NCBI GenBank assembly: GCA_946811695.1
Contig: OX328126.1
Coordinates: 80,854,214-80,918,213 of the forward strand
Direction: 5' to 3'
DNA: 64,000 nt
Source: Gonocerus acuteangulatus
Taxonomy: Eukaryota > Arthropoda > Insecta > Hemiptera > Coreidae
A program made the position numbers and the translations under genes. Shown here one piece after another: positions 1 through 13,711 of the stretch (positions are counted from its first letter, which is position 1; each line of letters opens with the position of its first letter). The notes under the pieces are model-generated. The model was not told the DNA's origin and did no database searches. It saw nothing but the letters and a program-made list of their open reading frames with translations.

Positions 1-107
1 AAAGAAAAGGGTAATGTGGCATGTTTTTCCTCGATGTTTAGGTATACCAAAATTGATAAAATCTTGAAAAAAATACTTGAAAATTTAAAAAAAAAAAATA
101 CTTTTAC

Positions 108-178
108 CCATCTCTTTCGTCGTCATCTTGGCTAGTACCAGGCTGTGGTTCAGGAGCCTCTGTGATCTTGGTCAGTTT
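108..178 (-). CDS. Piezo: Piezo exon (last one in the window)
   Basis: Acceptor tttctttcag, donor GTAAAAG; reads KLTKITEAPEPQPGTSQDDD, then ERDG. Phase 0 in (matching the 11.4-kb exon), phase 2 out, so the gene continues left of position 108. A polar acidic linker with no membrane segment. Confidence 0.82.
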
Positions 179-621
179 CTGAAAGAAAAAATGGAAAAAT
201 AATGAATTATGTAAGAAGCAATAATAAAATATAATTTGTTTTTAGCAATCTAATCTAGATGAATTTCACAATAAATTAGACAAGTAGTGTGTAGTAGATT
301 GTGGACGCCCTCCCGGGGGAGGGGGCGAGCACAACTCCCAGTAGAGCCTTGCATGATTAAGTTTCCCCTGTTAAAGCATTTTTACAAAGAGACCAGTGTC
401 GCGGTGGTTCTGGGCTCGGACGGTGCCCTTTCCGCGGTGTGGGCTGGAGGCTTATCGATTTTTTTTTGTTTTGTTTATTTTTTTTTCCTTTTTCTTCTTT
501 AATTCAATTATTCATTTTCTATATAATAAAATTAAAAAATGTATTTAAGATTTATTTAAGAGGTTCCTTCCTTTCGTTGGGTGCCCATGACCTCCCATGG
601 TTGAATACACCCTTCAGAACG

Positions 622-656
<35 letters not shown>

Positions 657-2202
657 GGAAGAAAAAGAGGGATTGATATTAGCATGAAATTTCCCAATTT
701 ATTCAGAACATATTTGCTAAACGTTTAGACTTGAATTGACAGATCATTCCTGTTAGAGACAGTGAGTTAAACATCATGCACATTTTATTAAATTCAATAA
801 AAATATTTTAATGTTAAAATGTTTTAATTTTGCTACAAGTTCCACAAACATTCTAAACAAATTTACACAATATTGTAAAATGTATTTCCAAATTATTGAT
901 CTCTGTGCCTAAGGTCAAGGGCTCGATTCTCACTAGGGGTGGTGGATTTTCTTTTGAAAAAAGAAAAGCATCAGCCCTATCCTGGCTAGAAAAGGGTGAT
1001 AACCCATCCTAAAATTCGTTGTCAATAATAAAGGGACGTTAAAATTTAAATAAATAAATCAAATCAAGCCATCCAAGTCAACTGAAAATAATTTTATAAA
1101 TTAAAATTCACTAATTCATATATTAAAGTCTCAGAATTTTAAATAGATGGTCATGATTACAGACAGAATTTCATAGTACATTAATTATATGTCCACAAAT
1201 TAAAAATATTAATTTCATAAAATTACTTCTTTGCTGAATTGTAAAATGCAATGTTAAAATAAATTAACTGCTTGATCATGGCCATATCCCTGGCAGCAAA
1301 CATATGGCAATTTTTCTTGGAAAATTTAAGTAATGAAAACTGAATATACTATGAATAAAAATTGAGGGTCAGAGAATAAAGAATGGGCAAGCTTAGAGCC
1401 TTCCATTATAATATTACAAACCAGAAATTCTACCCACATTGCAAGCAAAAAGAGCATTTCAAGCAAAGCAATGATAATAATTAAAGATAAATCATGATTG
1501 GCAGTATGATTTGAGGAAGCATAAACACCAAGCGATTAAACAAAATGGAAGCCAATGATTTGCTTCTTCATATTACATAATATAATTTAATTTTAATCAT
1601 ATTGATCCCTGTGAATTTTAGCTCTTGGCGTTAAACTCATTCGAGACTGATAGCCTCTTTCATCACAACATGCAGTCATGCCCCGTGGCCTGATTCACCT
1701 TCGTGACAAGGCCATTTATTCGCTTCGACTGATAGGCACCGCTGTGACAGCTTTTTGCGATACCTAGGGGTAAGTTTTTTAAGCTCTAGTCACTTCTGCT
1801 AGAGTTCATAAAAATACAGTTTGAGCCTATTAAATAGAGGTTTCCCTCTCCTATCCGGTCCCTTTGTGTAGTTTTAGCTCAACTCAGAAATTCAGGCAAA
1901 CGTCATATTATTGTCTTTGATGCCGATTTGAATAAATAAAACCATTAACAGAACTCCACCGATTTTGTTTTCAGCAAACATCTAATCCGCTTGAGCTATA
2001 TGTATATTGTTCACATCCACTTCACTTCCTAATTTCAATTGAATTGGGCTCATTTTTTTTAATACCCATGAGTAATATTACTCATTATGAAATACATAGG
2101 TTATTTTAAACGTGATACCATATTGCTGACTGTGCCAAGCTCTTCTGGGATTTCAAGGATTTCTCTTATTCTTTCATAAGCCTGAAATTTTTAAAAGATA
2201 TT

Positions 2203-2279
<77 letters not shown>

Positions 2280-2387
2280 TTTTAGCATGTTTTGAAGAAA
2301 CGTAGCTGCTGATGGATGTTGCATTTATGAAACTTTCTTCAAATCTTCATCAATCCTGTCTTCTGGATAAATTGTGTGTCTGTGTGT

Positions 2388-2458
<71 letters not shown>

Positions 2459-5400
2459 TATTGTAATGATATAAAAGGGGGGTGCTCTAGAAAGAGTCAG
2501 TTTCTGGCATAGCAAAGAGTAGCATTCCTATTCAAAATAAAGGCTAGCGTATATATTATAAGTCCATCACAAATATTATCATTTGTCAATCAATAAATTA
2601 AATAAAAGAGTAATAAAAGAGATAGCATTTGGCAGTGTTTAGTTTGGCAGTGTTTATTTTTTTCAAAAAGGCAGTGTTAAGTAGATAGAAGAGTCCAAAT
2701 ATCCCAATTAGGAGCGATAAGGTATACAAGTTCCCAGGAAGATAACGAAAGAGGTGTTTTCCAAGTATGGACAAGAAAATCCAGGGAAGGACGCAGAAGT
2801 CAGACACCCTTAGTGTGGTGGGGGTACGCCTCTATAAGTAGGGCCTTCCCCCACCACTCACTCTCACTCCAGCGCCGACGAAGGGCCAGAGCACTCACTC
2901 TCACTTCAACGCCAGCCAAGGGCGAGAGAGCACCCTTTGCGCCACCACAGCCTGACACCGAGCACTTCAACTGGACATGATGGGAAGACAGAACTCCAAG
3001 ATCTAGCAGCCGACCATCCATCTCCTCAACACGACTACAAGCAGCCTGCCTTTTCACTTCAAGAACATCATCCGTAAAACAAGCTGAGTATAACTCACTC
3101 ACTGCCAATCTTTAATTAAACTCATAAAGCTATCTAAAATTTCATAATGGCCAATAGTTATATTTTAATCTATAAGTTAATATCTTAAATATGTTCTAAA
3201 CATTTCTTAATAACCCAACATTGATGCAAGTATGTGAGTCAAGCACTATATTTTTTATATTCTTTTTATATCACAGCCAGCGGCATCTAAAATTATATCT
3301 TTTATTCAATATAAGTCAATTATTTCCAACTCTCTTTTATTTATAATGAACCTTTCTCCTGGTATTTAATATGGTCTCAACACATAAAATGACAAATGGT
3401 AAGAAATGATTCTAATCATATATTTCTCATGCTTTTCTTTCAGAAAATTTATTAAATTAATTCAATTATTCAAATGGTTATTCATAAGTCCGTATGTGGT
3501 GAGTTTGGTAATATTTTAAATGAACCCTGAGATTTAATGAAAATATAATATAAACTTATCTAAATCAACTTTTCTATATTAACTTAAAAATATATTCCAA
3601 TTTTCTTATTCTCCCTCCACAAAAACACCACATATTGGTGACCCAACGTGGGGCAATCCACTAAACACCACATATTGGCGCCTCACGTGGGACGATCCAC
3701 TAAACCTGTCGCCGAAATCCTGAACAGGTTGAGTCGCGTAATCATTCCCGTAGCTTTGAATTGCAGCCCTGCAGCCTAGAGAAGAGTTGCAGTAGGCGCG
3801 CGTGTTTTAAAACCAAAATTAAAATTTTTATTTTTTATTTTTATGTTTTCAGATTTTAACATTGAGACCATATATTTAAAAAAGTGTGTTTTAAGGTTCA
3901 AAACATAAATTTGTATGAAAAATAAAATTTTTTGAGTGATATTAAATTCTTAGAAAATATTTTATTTTTGGCTGTGATAGTTATTGAATTATTTTTTGTT
4001 TTTACATATTTGTTTTGTCAGCTTGACAATTTTGCTACGACCACATAATTGGATCAATGTTGGGAAATGTGATGGCAATTTTGAAAGATGCGCTAATGAT
4101 AGATATAATTATTTATATTTATTTCTGTATCTTTTTATATTTTGTTTATTAATTTTTGGATCGTATTTGTATTTTTTTTATATATTAGAATTATTTATTT
4201 TAACAAAATGGAACATAACGAAGGTAATAGACCTTACACCCAGGAGGAACTAAATTCGGGGTTCGCGAAGATGCAGTTAATGATGGAACAAATGATGGCC
4301 CAAATTTTAAAATCCAGAACCGAATTAACAGAAGAGCTAAAATTAGATGCCGAAAAACATAAAAACGAATTAATGAAAAACCAATTAAGTATCAAAACCG
4401 AATTAAAAGCAAAAATGCAAAAATCCAAAACCGAAATAATAGAAAATCTAAAATCAGAATCTGAAAAATTAAGGACCATAATGACGCTCCGTGAAATCAA
4501 ACCAACTCCTCTTATAATCCATAAAATCAAACCTGTTTCTTTAATGATAAATGATCAAACTAGTCCTAAAAAAACTTCTGAGTCCAACGATCTATTTACT
4601 TCCGATGAAATTTATATTTTAAATAATTTATTCAAATTAAATAAAATTACAACAAAATTAAAAAATAGCATATTCACTTCCGCCGAAAATTATATTTTAA
4701 ACAAATTATTTAAGAAAAATCAAACAAAAATTTTAAACCCAGATTATTTAACAACTGTTGAAGATTTTATTTTAAACCATTTATTTAAAAACAATATTTT
4801 AATAAAAGAAGAAACAGCAAAAGTAAGCATAAAATTGACTATTAAATGTCCCATTATTAAGATCGACCTGGGAGGAACATCCTGTAAAAAATATACCTTC
4901 ATTTTATCGAATAAAAATGGAATTATACGGGGAATGTTCCATTCGATTCTCCTAAAATATTATCATGAACCGACCAAAGATGATGAAATAAAAAATTTAA
5001 CCAGTAAAGTATAACGATAAAACCTCTCTGTTTTGGAGCTCCTCCGGCATTGGGTACCGGATTTGAGTGGATAGGGACAAATAAATAATAAATTTATTAA
5101 TATTTAAATTATATTACCTATCAAAATTCTATGGTTTATGGATAAAAAACCAATGTTTATAAATTTTTTTATATACAATTTTCAAAATTACGAGAGGCAA
5201 AACCCATATTTTATTTCATTTTTATTTTATTATTAAAATCATGTGCACAACCGTACACTAAAAATGAAAAATGTTACTAAAAAGTCATTATATTATCCTT
5301 TTTTAGTCGCAGATTCAGTAAAATGATAAACCGGTTTTATCCGTTAAAAGCAGTAAAATTATTAATAAAAATTAAAATTTTGCACCAACATAAAATCCTA

Positions 5401-7318
5401 ATGTTATTATCAAGAAGAAAAAATTGTTTCATTATCGGTCGTGATAAGATTTTAGACACGCAAGTGTAAAGGTTGGAGAATCCAATATATGCTTTTATAA
5501 AGACAAAGAGATTCGATAAAAATTAGGAAATCTCCAGTTTATGTTAAAATCCTATTCCCATCTCGGGAAGGCAGAAAGTAGGATTAGTAACTCCCAAATT
5601 ACAAATCCCCTAAGCGACAGATAATTACCTAAAAGATAAACCAGAAAAATCCAGTCCCTGGGAAGATTCCTAAAAATCTTAGGAATGCAGATAATAGGAT
5701 TATTATCTCCCAAAATCTCAAATCCTCTAGGCACAAGATAATAAAAGATAAAGCAAGGATATCCAGTCTCTATGAACATCCCTTATCTACGTCGAAAGCA
5801 GAAAGCTTTGAAAATCCCTAATGTCAACAATGCAGGCTCATGCTAGTTCAAGTTTTTGACACGCGCACCGCGCTAGTGTTCTACATTGTCAAGAAGTTCC
5901 TATAATTGCCACAGCCCCGAGCAGCGCTCGCATCACTCTCTTTTCAATATAACTTGAACCTTCCAACTATAGGATGTTTTTAAATGAGAAATATATTTTT
6001 GAAGCCAATAAGGCTATAATGAATTAATGAAGAGAATAATAAATGGTTAAACTACGTTTTAAATAAAGAATAAAATAAATAAAACTTAATAATTTTTAAA
6101 TAAATAGAAAGACAGACATTGACAAGGACAGTTATAAATATTTAAAGGGAAAAAACCTTTTCAAAAGTTAATAATAAATAAATGAAGAAGTAGGAGTAAA
6201 GAATAATAATAATTGAAGTAAGGGGAAGGAGAAATAAATAAATCTAATTGAATGTATTTATGAAATATATTGATTGATATATTTGAATTAAATATTTATT
6301 TTATATTGAGGGCTCACGGACCCATGAAGAGGCCGGAGTACCTATTATTTGTTTTGTATTGAAGGCTCACGGACCCATGAAGAGGCCGGAGTACCTTATC
6401 TACGAATTGGGAAATATTATATTATACTATGTTATAATAAAAGGGGGGAAACTTATTAATAATAATTTTTGAATAATGTTATTCAAGTGGAAGGAGTTTA
6501 ATTAATATTGAAGTGGAAGGAGTTTAATAAATATTGAAGTGGAAGGAGAAGTTTTTAAATGAAATGTAGTAAGAAGGAGTGACTGACAAACGAGTTGACA
6601 CCGACAAGGACTGATAGACTATAGACAAATTATTTTAATTACATTAAAATTTCAATTTTTTAAAATGGGCTAGTGAGGGAACAAACTTTCTTGAACAATT
6701 ATTAGAGTCATGTCAAATGCATTGGGTAAAATAATTAAATATGAATAAAAACCGCAATGAACTTAAAAAGAAAATTGTTGTACATAAAATATAATTAAAG
6801 AATAAATAAATAATAATAAAACTTAAGATTAAATGAGCCAGGAGGCTCAGCTTTGAGCTATACTTATATTTTTTCTTTTGTTGTCGTAGTAGATATTTTT
6901 AATTATATTATATTGTTCATTTGAAATTAAACTTATTAATTATTGAAATAAGGGTAATATTAAAAATAAAAAATAAAAAAAAAATAAAAAAAAAAAAATG
7001 TATATATAAATAGATAAAAATAATTTTTTTATTTAATTGAAAAAAAAAATGTTTTGATAAGTGACTTTGTATTGGAATAAGAAGTATACAGCCATACAAC
7101 ATGTGTTGTAAATGTAAATGTTATTATTGTATGTAATTTTTTTTGTTATAAAACATACTTTATAATTTTTATTAAGACTTTGGAATGTTTATAATTTAAT
7201 GTAGAGCATCTAAAAAAAAAAAAAATTTTTAAACTTTTTAAAAATGAAACCTGTTAATAGTATCCAGTATTTGAATAGAAATGCTACCCTGAGCCGGAAA
7301 ACAAAATCTTTAGACCAA

Positions 7319-7352
<34 letters not shown>

Positions 7353-8645
7353 AAAACATGCTAAGCAGTTTTTAATTTTTTTTTACACCGGAGCCCACCC
7401 GAAATGTAATGATATAAAAGGGGGGTGCTCTAGAAAGAGTCAGTTTCTGGCATAGCAAAGAGTAGCATTCCTATTCAAAATAAAGGCTAGCGTATATATT
7501 ATAAGTCCATCACAAATATTATCATTTGTCAATCAATAAATTAAATAAAAGAGTAATAAAAGAGATAGCATTTGGCAGTGTTTAGTTTGGCAGTGTTTAT
7601 TTTTTTCAAAAAGGCAGTGTTAAGTAGATAGAAGAGTCCAAATATCCCAATTAGGAGCGATAAGGTATACAAGTTCCCAGGAAGATAACGAAAGAGGTGT
7701 TTTCCAAGTATGGACAAGAAAATCCAGGGAAGGACGCAGAAGTCAGACACCCTTAGTGTGGTGGGGGTACGCCTCTATAAGTAGGGCCTTCCCCCACCAC
7801 TCACTCTCACTCCAGCGCCGACGAAGGGCCAGAGCACTCACTCTCACTTCAACGCCAGCCAAGGGCGAGAGAGCACCCTTTGCGCCACCACAGCCTGACA
7901 CCGAGCACTTCAACTGGACATGATGGGAAGACAGAACTCCAAGATCTAGCAGCCGACCATCCATCTCCTCAACACGACTACAAGCAGCCTGCCTTTTCAC
8001 TTCAAGAACATCATCCGTAAAACAAGCTGAGTATAACTCACTCACTGCCAATCTTTAATTAAACTCATAAAGCTATCTAAAATTTCATAATGGCCAATAG
8101 TTATATTTTAATCTATAAGTTAATATCTTAAATATGTTCTAAACATTTCTTAATAACCCAACATTGATGCAAGTATGTGAGTCAAGCACTATATTTTTTA
8201 TATTCTTTTTATATCACAGCCAGCGGCATCTAAAATTATATCTTTTATTCAATATAAGTCAATTATTTCCAACTCTCTTTTATTTATAATGAACCTTTCT
8301 CCTGGTATTTAATATGGTCTCAACACATAAAATGACAAATGGTAAGAAATGATTCTAATCATATATTTCTCATGCTTTTCTTTCAGAAAATTTATTAAAT
8401 TAATTCAATTATTCAAATGGTTATTCATAAGTCCGTATGTGGTGAGTTTGGTAATATTTTAAATGAACCCTGAGATTTAATGAAAATATAATATAAACTT
8501 ATCTAAATCAACTTTTCTATATTAACTTAAAAATATATTCCAATTTTCTTATTCTCCCTCCACAAAAACACCACAATATATATAGCCATAGATTACAAGC
8601 AGGCTTCGACACAAATTGTTTTAGCCACAGACAGAGGGCAGTGTG

Positions 8646-8692
<47 letters not shown>

Positions 8693-8797
8693 ACTTATAT
8701 GCATATATATTTCTGTGAAATTTAACACTTCAAAAACTACTGCTGGAGACAAAACTCTTACCAGCACAACAAAAAAATATGTGTATTTGTAATATGT

Positions 8798-8859
<62 letters not shown>

Positions 8860-11800
8860 CCAGAAGACAGGATTGATGAAGATTTGAAGAAAGTGTCATA
8901 AATGCAACATCAGCAGCTACGTTTCTTCGAAACATGCTAAAAAACTAACTTTATTAATAAATGCTCAATCAGAAACTGTATGCAACCTATTCAGGAACTA
9001 TTTTTCTTAAAACTAAATAAATAGTCTTGATATCACTTGGCAAAATTTATGTTGCTATGACTAAATGAAGCGTCCTTTCATTGTGAATAATACCTCACTT
9101 CATAAATATTTAATCTTATTCTTTAACCGTTCCCCTATTTGACAAAAGAATTGCAAGTGAATAGAGTTATTCTTTAATGAATAAAATAATTTGTTAGAGA
9201 TAATGTCTGGTTTACAAAGGAGTGTTATTTACATTGTTTAAAGTTAGATAAATAATAAAATTTTAAAATAGGATTAAGCCTAGTATTGACAGTGCGCAGC
9301 TGCTCTTATCAAGCATGTATCAAGCAGATTGAGGCATACGCTGTTCTTTGTTATCTAACCTCGAATGCTCAATGCGAGCGGACAAACCACCAACGTTCAA
9401 ATATATGGAAACAGATTGCTATAAGACGTGAAATAAGAACAGGAAGACCCAACTGTTCTTTTTCGACTGTTTAACAGTGATATTTACTGCTATGGATATT
9501 TCTCGCCACATATATTCTCTTTTGTTTTTGTTGTGATATTTCAGGATGTTTAGAACCCCACAAAAACATTGTTGTTCTTACAATTTAACTATTTGGTGTT
9601 CATTTTCATTTTTAATTATGCGAAAACTTTCAGCTATAAAATGAGGCAACAAATACCCGTCTTCACACAACAAACAGCTCGGACTGAGGAGCTTTTGAGC
9701 ATGACTGTGTTATCGACAAGCACATGGCTCGGGTCGCTCAGTGCGACCCGAGATTCTCGTACTGAGCAACCCCGGTTTTGACATCTTGAGTATACGTTCT
9801 GAGGTGTTAAGAGGCAAACCGCCTCACATTGTCAATACTAGGCTTTATAAGAACAGGCACCAACACCCTATAGTCTAGAATTTACATTAATAAAAATACA
9901 AGAAATGAATTCAATGCTAGTCAATGCTCTGTGAGTTCTGTAAAGCACGTATAGGTGAGGATGATTAGACAATCTACCATATCCAGTGCAATTAAACACC
10001 CTTCTCTGAGAGCAACGCCTCATTTGCATGCTGCATGCTAATAATTAAAAATACTTATTTATAAATAGGGAAGATGGTTGTGATGTTGACATGTAACAGA
10101 TGGATACGTTTTATCTCATGATGATGAGGAGATAATAGGGGGGATTTGGCTAAATAAAGCAAATTTTCAAATTTGAAGAGGAATTTATTTTGGAAGAACT
10201 TCAACATGAACTTTTGCACCGTTATTCAACAATAGTTCATTAATACACCGTTCTGCCGTTTCACCCATTTCACTGGCTCCAACTGGGGGGGGGGCGATTA
10301 GCTGCTTAACCATTCGTTCACAAGTGTGGAGTAAGCCCCGAAGACTAATGGATAGATTTTGCTTATTTTTACAAAACACCTTTATAATTAGTTTGGCACA
10401 ATGTGTACCAAGTTTTGATGAAAAAAGGCAAAAATTACAGCTATTATGAGGATATTAATAATATGGTTCTTGTGCAAACACCCACTTCTAATGGGCCAAT
10501 TCCACAACACAAATTCATCTTTATATAGGCACAATGTATGCCGATTTTCGTTAAAATATCACAAATATATTGACTGATAGGATCTTATCAACTATTTGGG
10601 TCTGGAGTAAACCCCTTCCTCTCGATATGGACCGATTTTTCTAGTTAACAAGCTCGTCCAATCATTTGTTATTGGATTGGTATTTACCAAGCTTCAGGGG
10701 TTATATGTTATGTTTTATGTTAGAAATTTTAATATTGACAGAGCCAGAGTAGCAGAAGGCTCTAGGCTATTTTGTTTTTTGTTTTATTATTTTTTTATTT
10801 TGTTCTTCTTTTAGGTGCATCTGTTTCTAGGTCATTTGCACCAGGCTATCTATGGTTGTCAAACGTTATAAACACCCATGGTGGAGCAGGGAATTTTCTC
10901 AGCAAATCCATCGTTGAATAGTCACCGGACGACAAAAGTCAGTAAGCGGGAGTCAAACCCAAATCGCACATGAGTAAAAAGTGGGCTTAACAAACCACAG
11001 GAATACTCCATTCTAGGATATATATTTGACTATAAATATATTATATAGTTCCTGAAAATATTTCTTTTAATAAATTGAAAAAATTGTTTTTTAAATGTTT
11101 TATGTTAGTTTTTTAATACCTTTGTCAACCATTTTCAGTTATTTAAAGCGAATAAGTAGGTTACGCAAAACATAATGAAATTTATCAGGTAATCAAACCA
11201 TTTACTGTTGTACCAATCCTATCTTCTTTGTTATTGCGGAAGAAGGTGCTGAATTACTAACTGAAATGATCAAAATTAATCCTCTTTCAAAATTATGATG
11301 TCACATTATTTAACCGAGTCCAACTATTTTGGATTTGTCTCTGAGTCCAAACAAAAATTAAACACTATCTCTAAATCATCTCTAATTTCTGTAAATTGCA
11401 TCGGGAATGGATCTATAAATATGTTGATAGGAGACTCACTTGGGGCGACTCAGGGAGTGAGATGGCCCGCTTGCGAGGCCACGGTTGCCGAGGGCCGCCA
11501 GCAGGCATGGATGCTCTTCGGTCCCGTAGGCCTTCCGTCACCTTCTCATCTTGAGCGAGAGCCTTTTCGGCAGCAGATGTCATGTCGCCTTTCAGGACAT
11601 TGCTTAGCAGCTAGGGACAGATACACAGACCCGGTCATGCAGAGAACATGCATTTCCAAAACCACAACAGATAATTAAATACAAATAGATCTGTACAATT
11701 GATACTAAGAAGTGTGATTTTACAGAGATATTGGTGGAAGCAAGAAGAAAATTACCTAATTGTGTTTCTTTGAAATTGTTTATTTATTGAATATCATCAC

Positions 11801-13674
11801 AGCTTTGGCGATAAGAGCTTTACTGGTGATAATAGTTTCATTATTCAAAAAACGAAGAAAAAGAAAGGAGTAGGAGAAAATAATTATGAAACAGTAAAAT
11901 AAAAAATATAAAAGGCCTTGTTCATTCAGTGGTATATGTATCAGTCTACTAAAATGATTTTGGTGTTATAGATCTTCATTTAGCTTTTTAAGTGTATTTA
12001 AATACTGTTGTCGGCCCTGGTATGCCCTGACATAACTTAACAATCAAGAATAAAACTTAACAATCACGTATATTGGAGCTAATCAGCTGCTTAACAATCT
12101 TTTGAAAATCATTCAACCAATTTTTTTCCAAACTGATCATCATAATTCCAAGCATTTAAAATATTATCAACTCAAAACTCATCATCACAATTTATTTTTT
12201 GGCAATATCCAAATTAATGCAAAAACCTTTTTAACCAATTGAAATGAATTTTTGAAAGATTGATAGGTATGCTGTATTTATAACGCCCAAATAAATTTGG
12301 TCAGAAACCCTTCCTTTAAATAATGAATTTCTGTCTTTTTTCAAAAATTGGAATGTGTTTATTGACCCCCATCATAAAACAACGAACATCAATTTAAATG
12401 TGTTCATTGTGAAATAACCAAATCACCTGAAATTCAACTATTGGAAACACCCTAAACAGGCACAGGTCAAGAAAAAATCAAAACGCTAAACTGGTTCTGA
12501 GGATGGTATGCATGTTCTGACATGATATTCACAGCAAGTGTAACCACTCTCATTGAAAAATAGGTGTTAGTTTGTTCCAGCAGCTTGTAAATATTTTCCT
12601 TAAATCCTTTATCAATCTAATTCCATTATAACTAACATCACTCTGAACTTAGAGCCATCTGCAACTACTTATAGCAGACCTCTCTCTTCAAAGAAGCTGT
12701 GCGATATGGCGGACATTGGACACAGCTAATTTTTTTCATAATTAATCTGAATTTTGTTAAAGGATTGGGATTAGGAGAAAGAGACATTACTTGCTTAACT
12801 ACAATTTTTGTATGCTTAATTAATTTAAACAATAATTTACTTGGAGTATTTCAGGTATTCTTATGTAAAACCTATTTTTCCACGACTACAAGGAACCAAA
12901 CAGCAAGCTTAGGTGAAGGCATACAGCAGGAGTGATGTGTGCAATCAAAGGGAAGCATATGTGTCTTTTGTAGCATCTTGTAAATCAATGTCTACAAGGA
13001 AGAACATTCTCAATTTAAGAAAGGGTCGCCAATTCACAACACTCAACCATACTAGAGAAGGCACCTGGCCAAGCATATGCCATGTACGTCTAATCCTTAT
13101 TTTCGTAGAGGGTCGAATGTTAACTCTTTGACGACCGGTGGCATCACAAACGATGGCAGTGTTAAAATAGTTTAACAATCGCCTAGTGGCCTGAAAAAAC
13201 ACACAGATAAATAAAAAACTATGGCAACAAGTTGGTGTCACCGGTCATCAAAGTGTCAGTATCAGTAACAGAAAAAAATTAACATTGATATTTATATTTT
13301 AGAAAATGTATTAAGTTTTTCAATGATTGCCTTCCACTTACCACGATTTTGCAACTATTTTAGAAGTATTGCAGAAAATAAACAGTCAGTCCCATAACTG
13401 CCCATGAAGACCCAGAGGGACAGATAATGTAGAGGTATCTGATTCTTGGCCATACGGCAAGCTAGGGAGATAATGTGGTCAGTACTATGGTCTGGTAAGT
13501 ACTGCAGATACCCATTAAAATAATTAAAGGCTGGGAGCGATTAGGCATCCAATATCCAACCTTTGAGCAACTAGAAGATGAAATCTTTATTCCAAATTCA
13601 ACAAAAGGAATGTCAGACAACAACAAAAATGATCAAGTCAATCCACCATTGGGGGGATCCTAGTTTCTCCACTT

Positions 13675-13711
<37 letters not shown>

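Larger units (their letters stand above)
2462..8575 (+). mobile_element. Complete LTR retrotransposon lacking pol (6.1 kb)
   Basis: Two 1,171-bp LTRs (2462-3632 and 7405-8575) start TGTAATGATATAAAAGG and end CACAAAAACACCACA. Stretches compared directly, including two chance ORFs of 69 and 102 codons, are identical, so the insertion is recent. It is flanked by ATAT on each side (4-bp duplication, ambiguous in TA repeats). The internal 3.77 kb holds primer-site-like sequences, one gag-like ORF (4208-5014) and no reverse transcriptase, protease or integrase. It is therefore non-autonomous, of TR-GAG / LARD type. No purine-rich polypurine tract is evident next to 7405. Confidence 0.93.
2276..8945. 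repeat. Inverted 90-bp arms around TA repeats and the LTR element
   Basis: 2276-2372 (ttttagcatgttttgaagaa ... ttctggataaat) reappears in reverse complement at 8857-8945 (tttatccagaagacaggatt ... aacatgctaaaaaac), each arm abutting TA repeats. The LTR element has inserted inside, at a TA run. Before insertion this was probably a short palindromic locus of about 550 bp. Confidence 0.85.
179..11439 (-). other. 11.3-kb Piezo intron filled with mobile elements
   Basis: Holds, left to right: a GC-rich patch (300-460), a poly-A run (about 627-652), a tRNA-type SINE (900-1065), a TA-repeat locus with a complete LTR element (2200-8945), a TIR element (9276-9847) and a minus-strand SINE (10800-11010). 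Between 1070 and 2200 and between 9850 and 10780 I see AT-rich sequence without a recognisable feature. Confidence 0.85.

Noticed and set aside
300..420. Extra Piezo exon just upstream of 108-178
   Set aside because: A Pro-rich frame exists, but the upstream sequence is purine-rich with no acceptor, and donor phases do not match.
287..687. Two overlapping plus-strand ORFs
   Set aside because: Composed of T-runs and poly-A translated as F and K; no support for coding.
2312..2512. ORF with IYIYIY repeats
   Set aside because: Translation of the TA microsatellite; the same applies to 8621-8935.
2598..3108. Minus-strand ORFs of 69 and 102 codons, repeated at 7541-8051
   Set aside because: They lie within the two identical LTRs and show no protein-like features.
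10185..10379. Minus-strand ORF ending in an Asn/Leu-rich segment
   Set aside because: Looks partly protein-like, but it has no family I recognise, no splice sites, and a C-run inside. Not enough to call.
12945..13241. Minus-strand 98-codon ORF with a preceding acceptor-like site
   Set aside because: Overlaps a small inverted repeat, does not match the needed phases, and resembles no Piezo segment.
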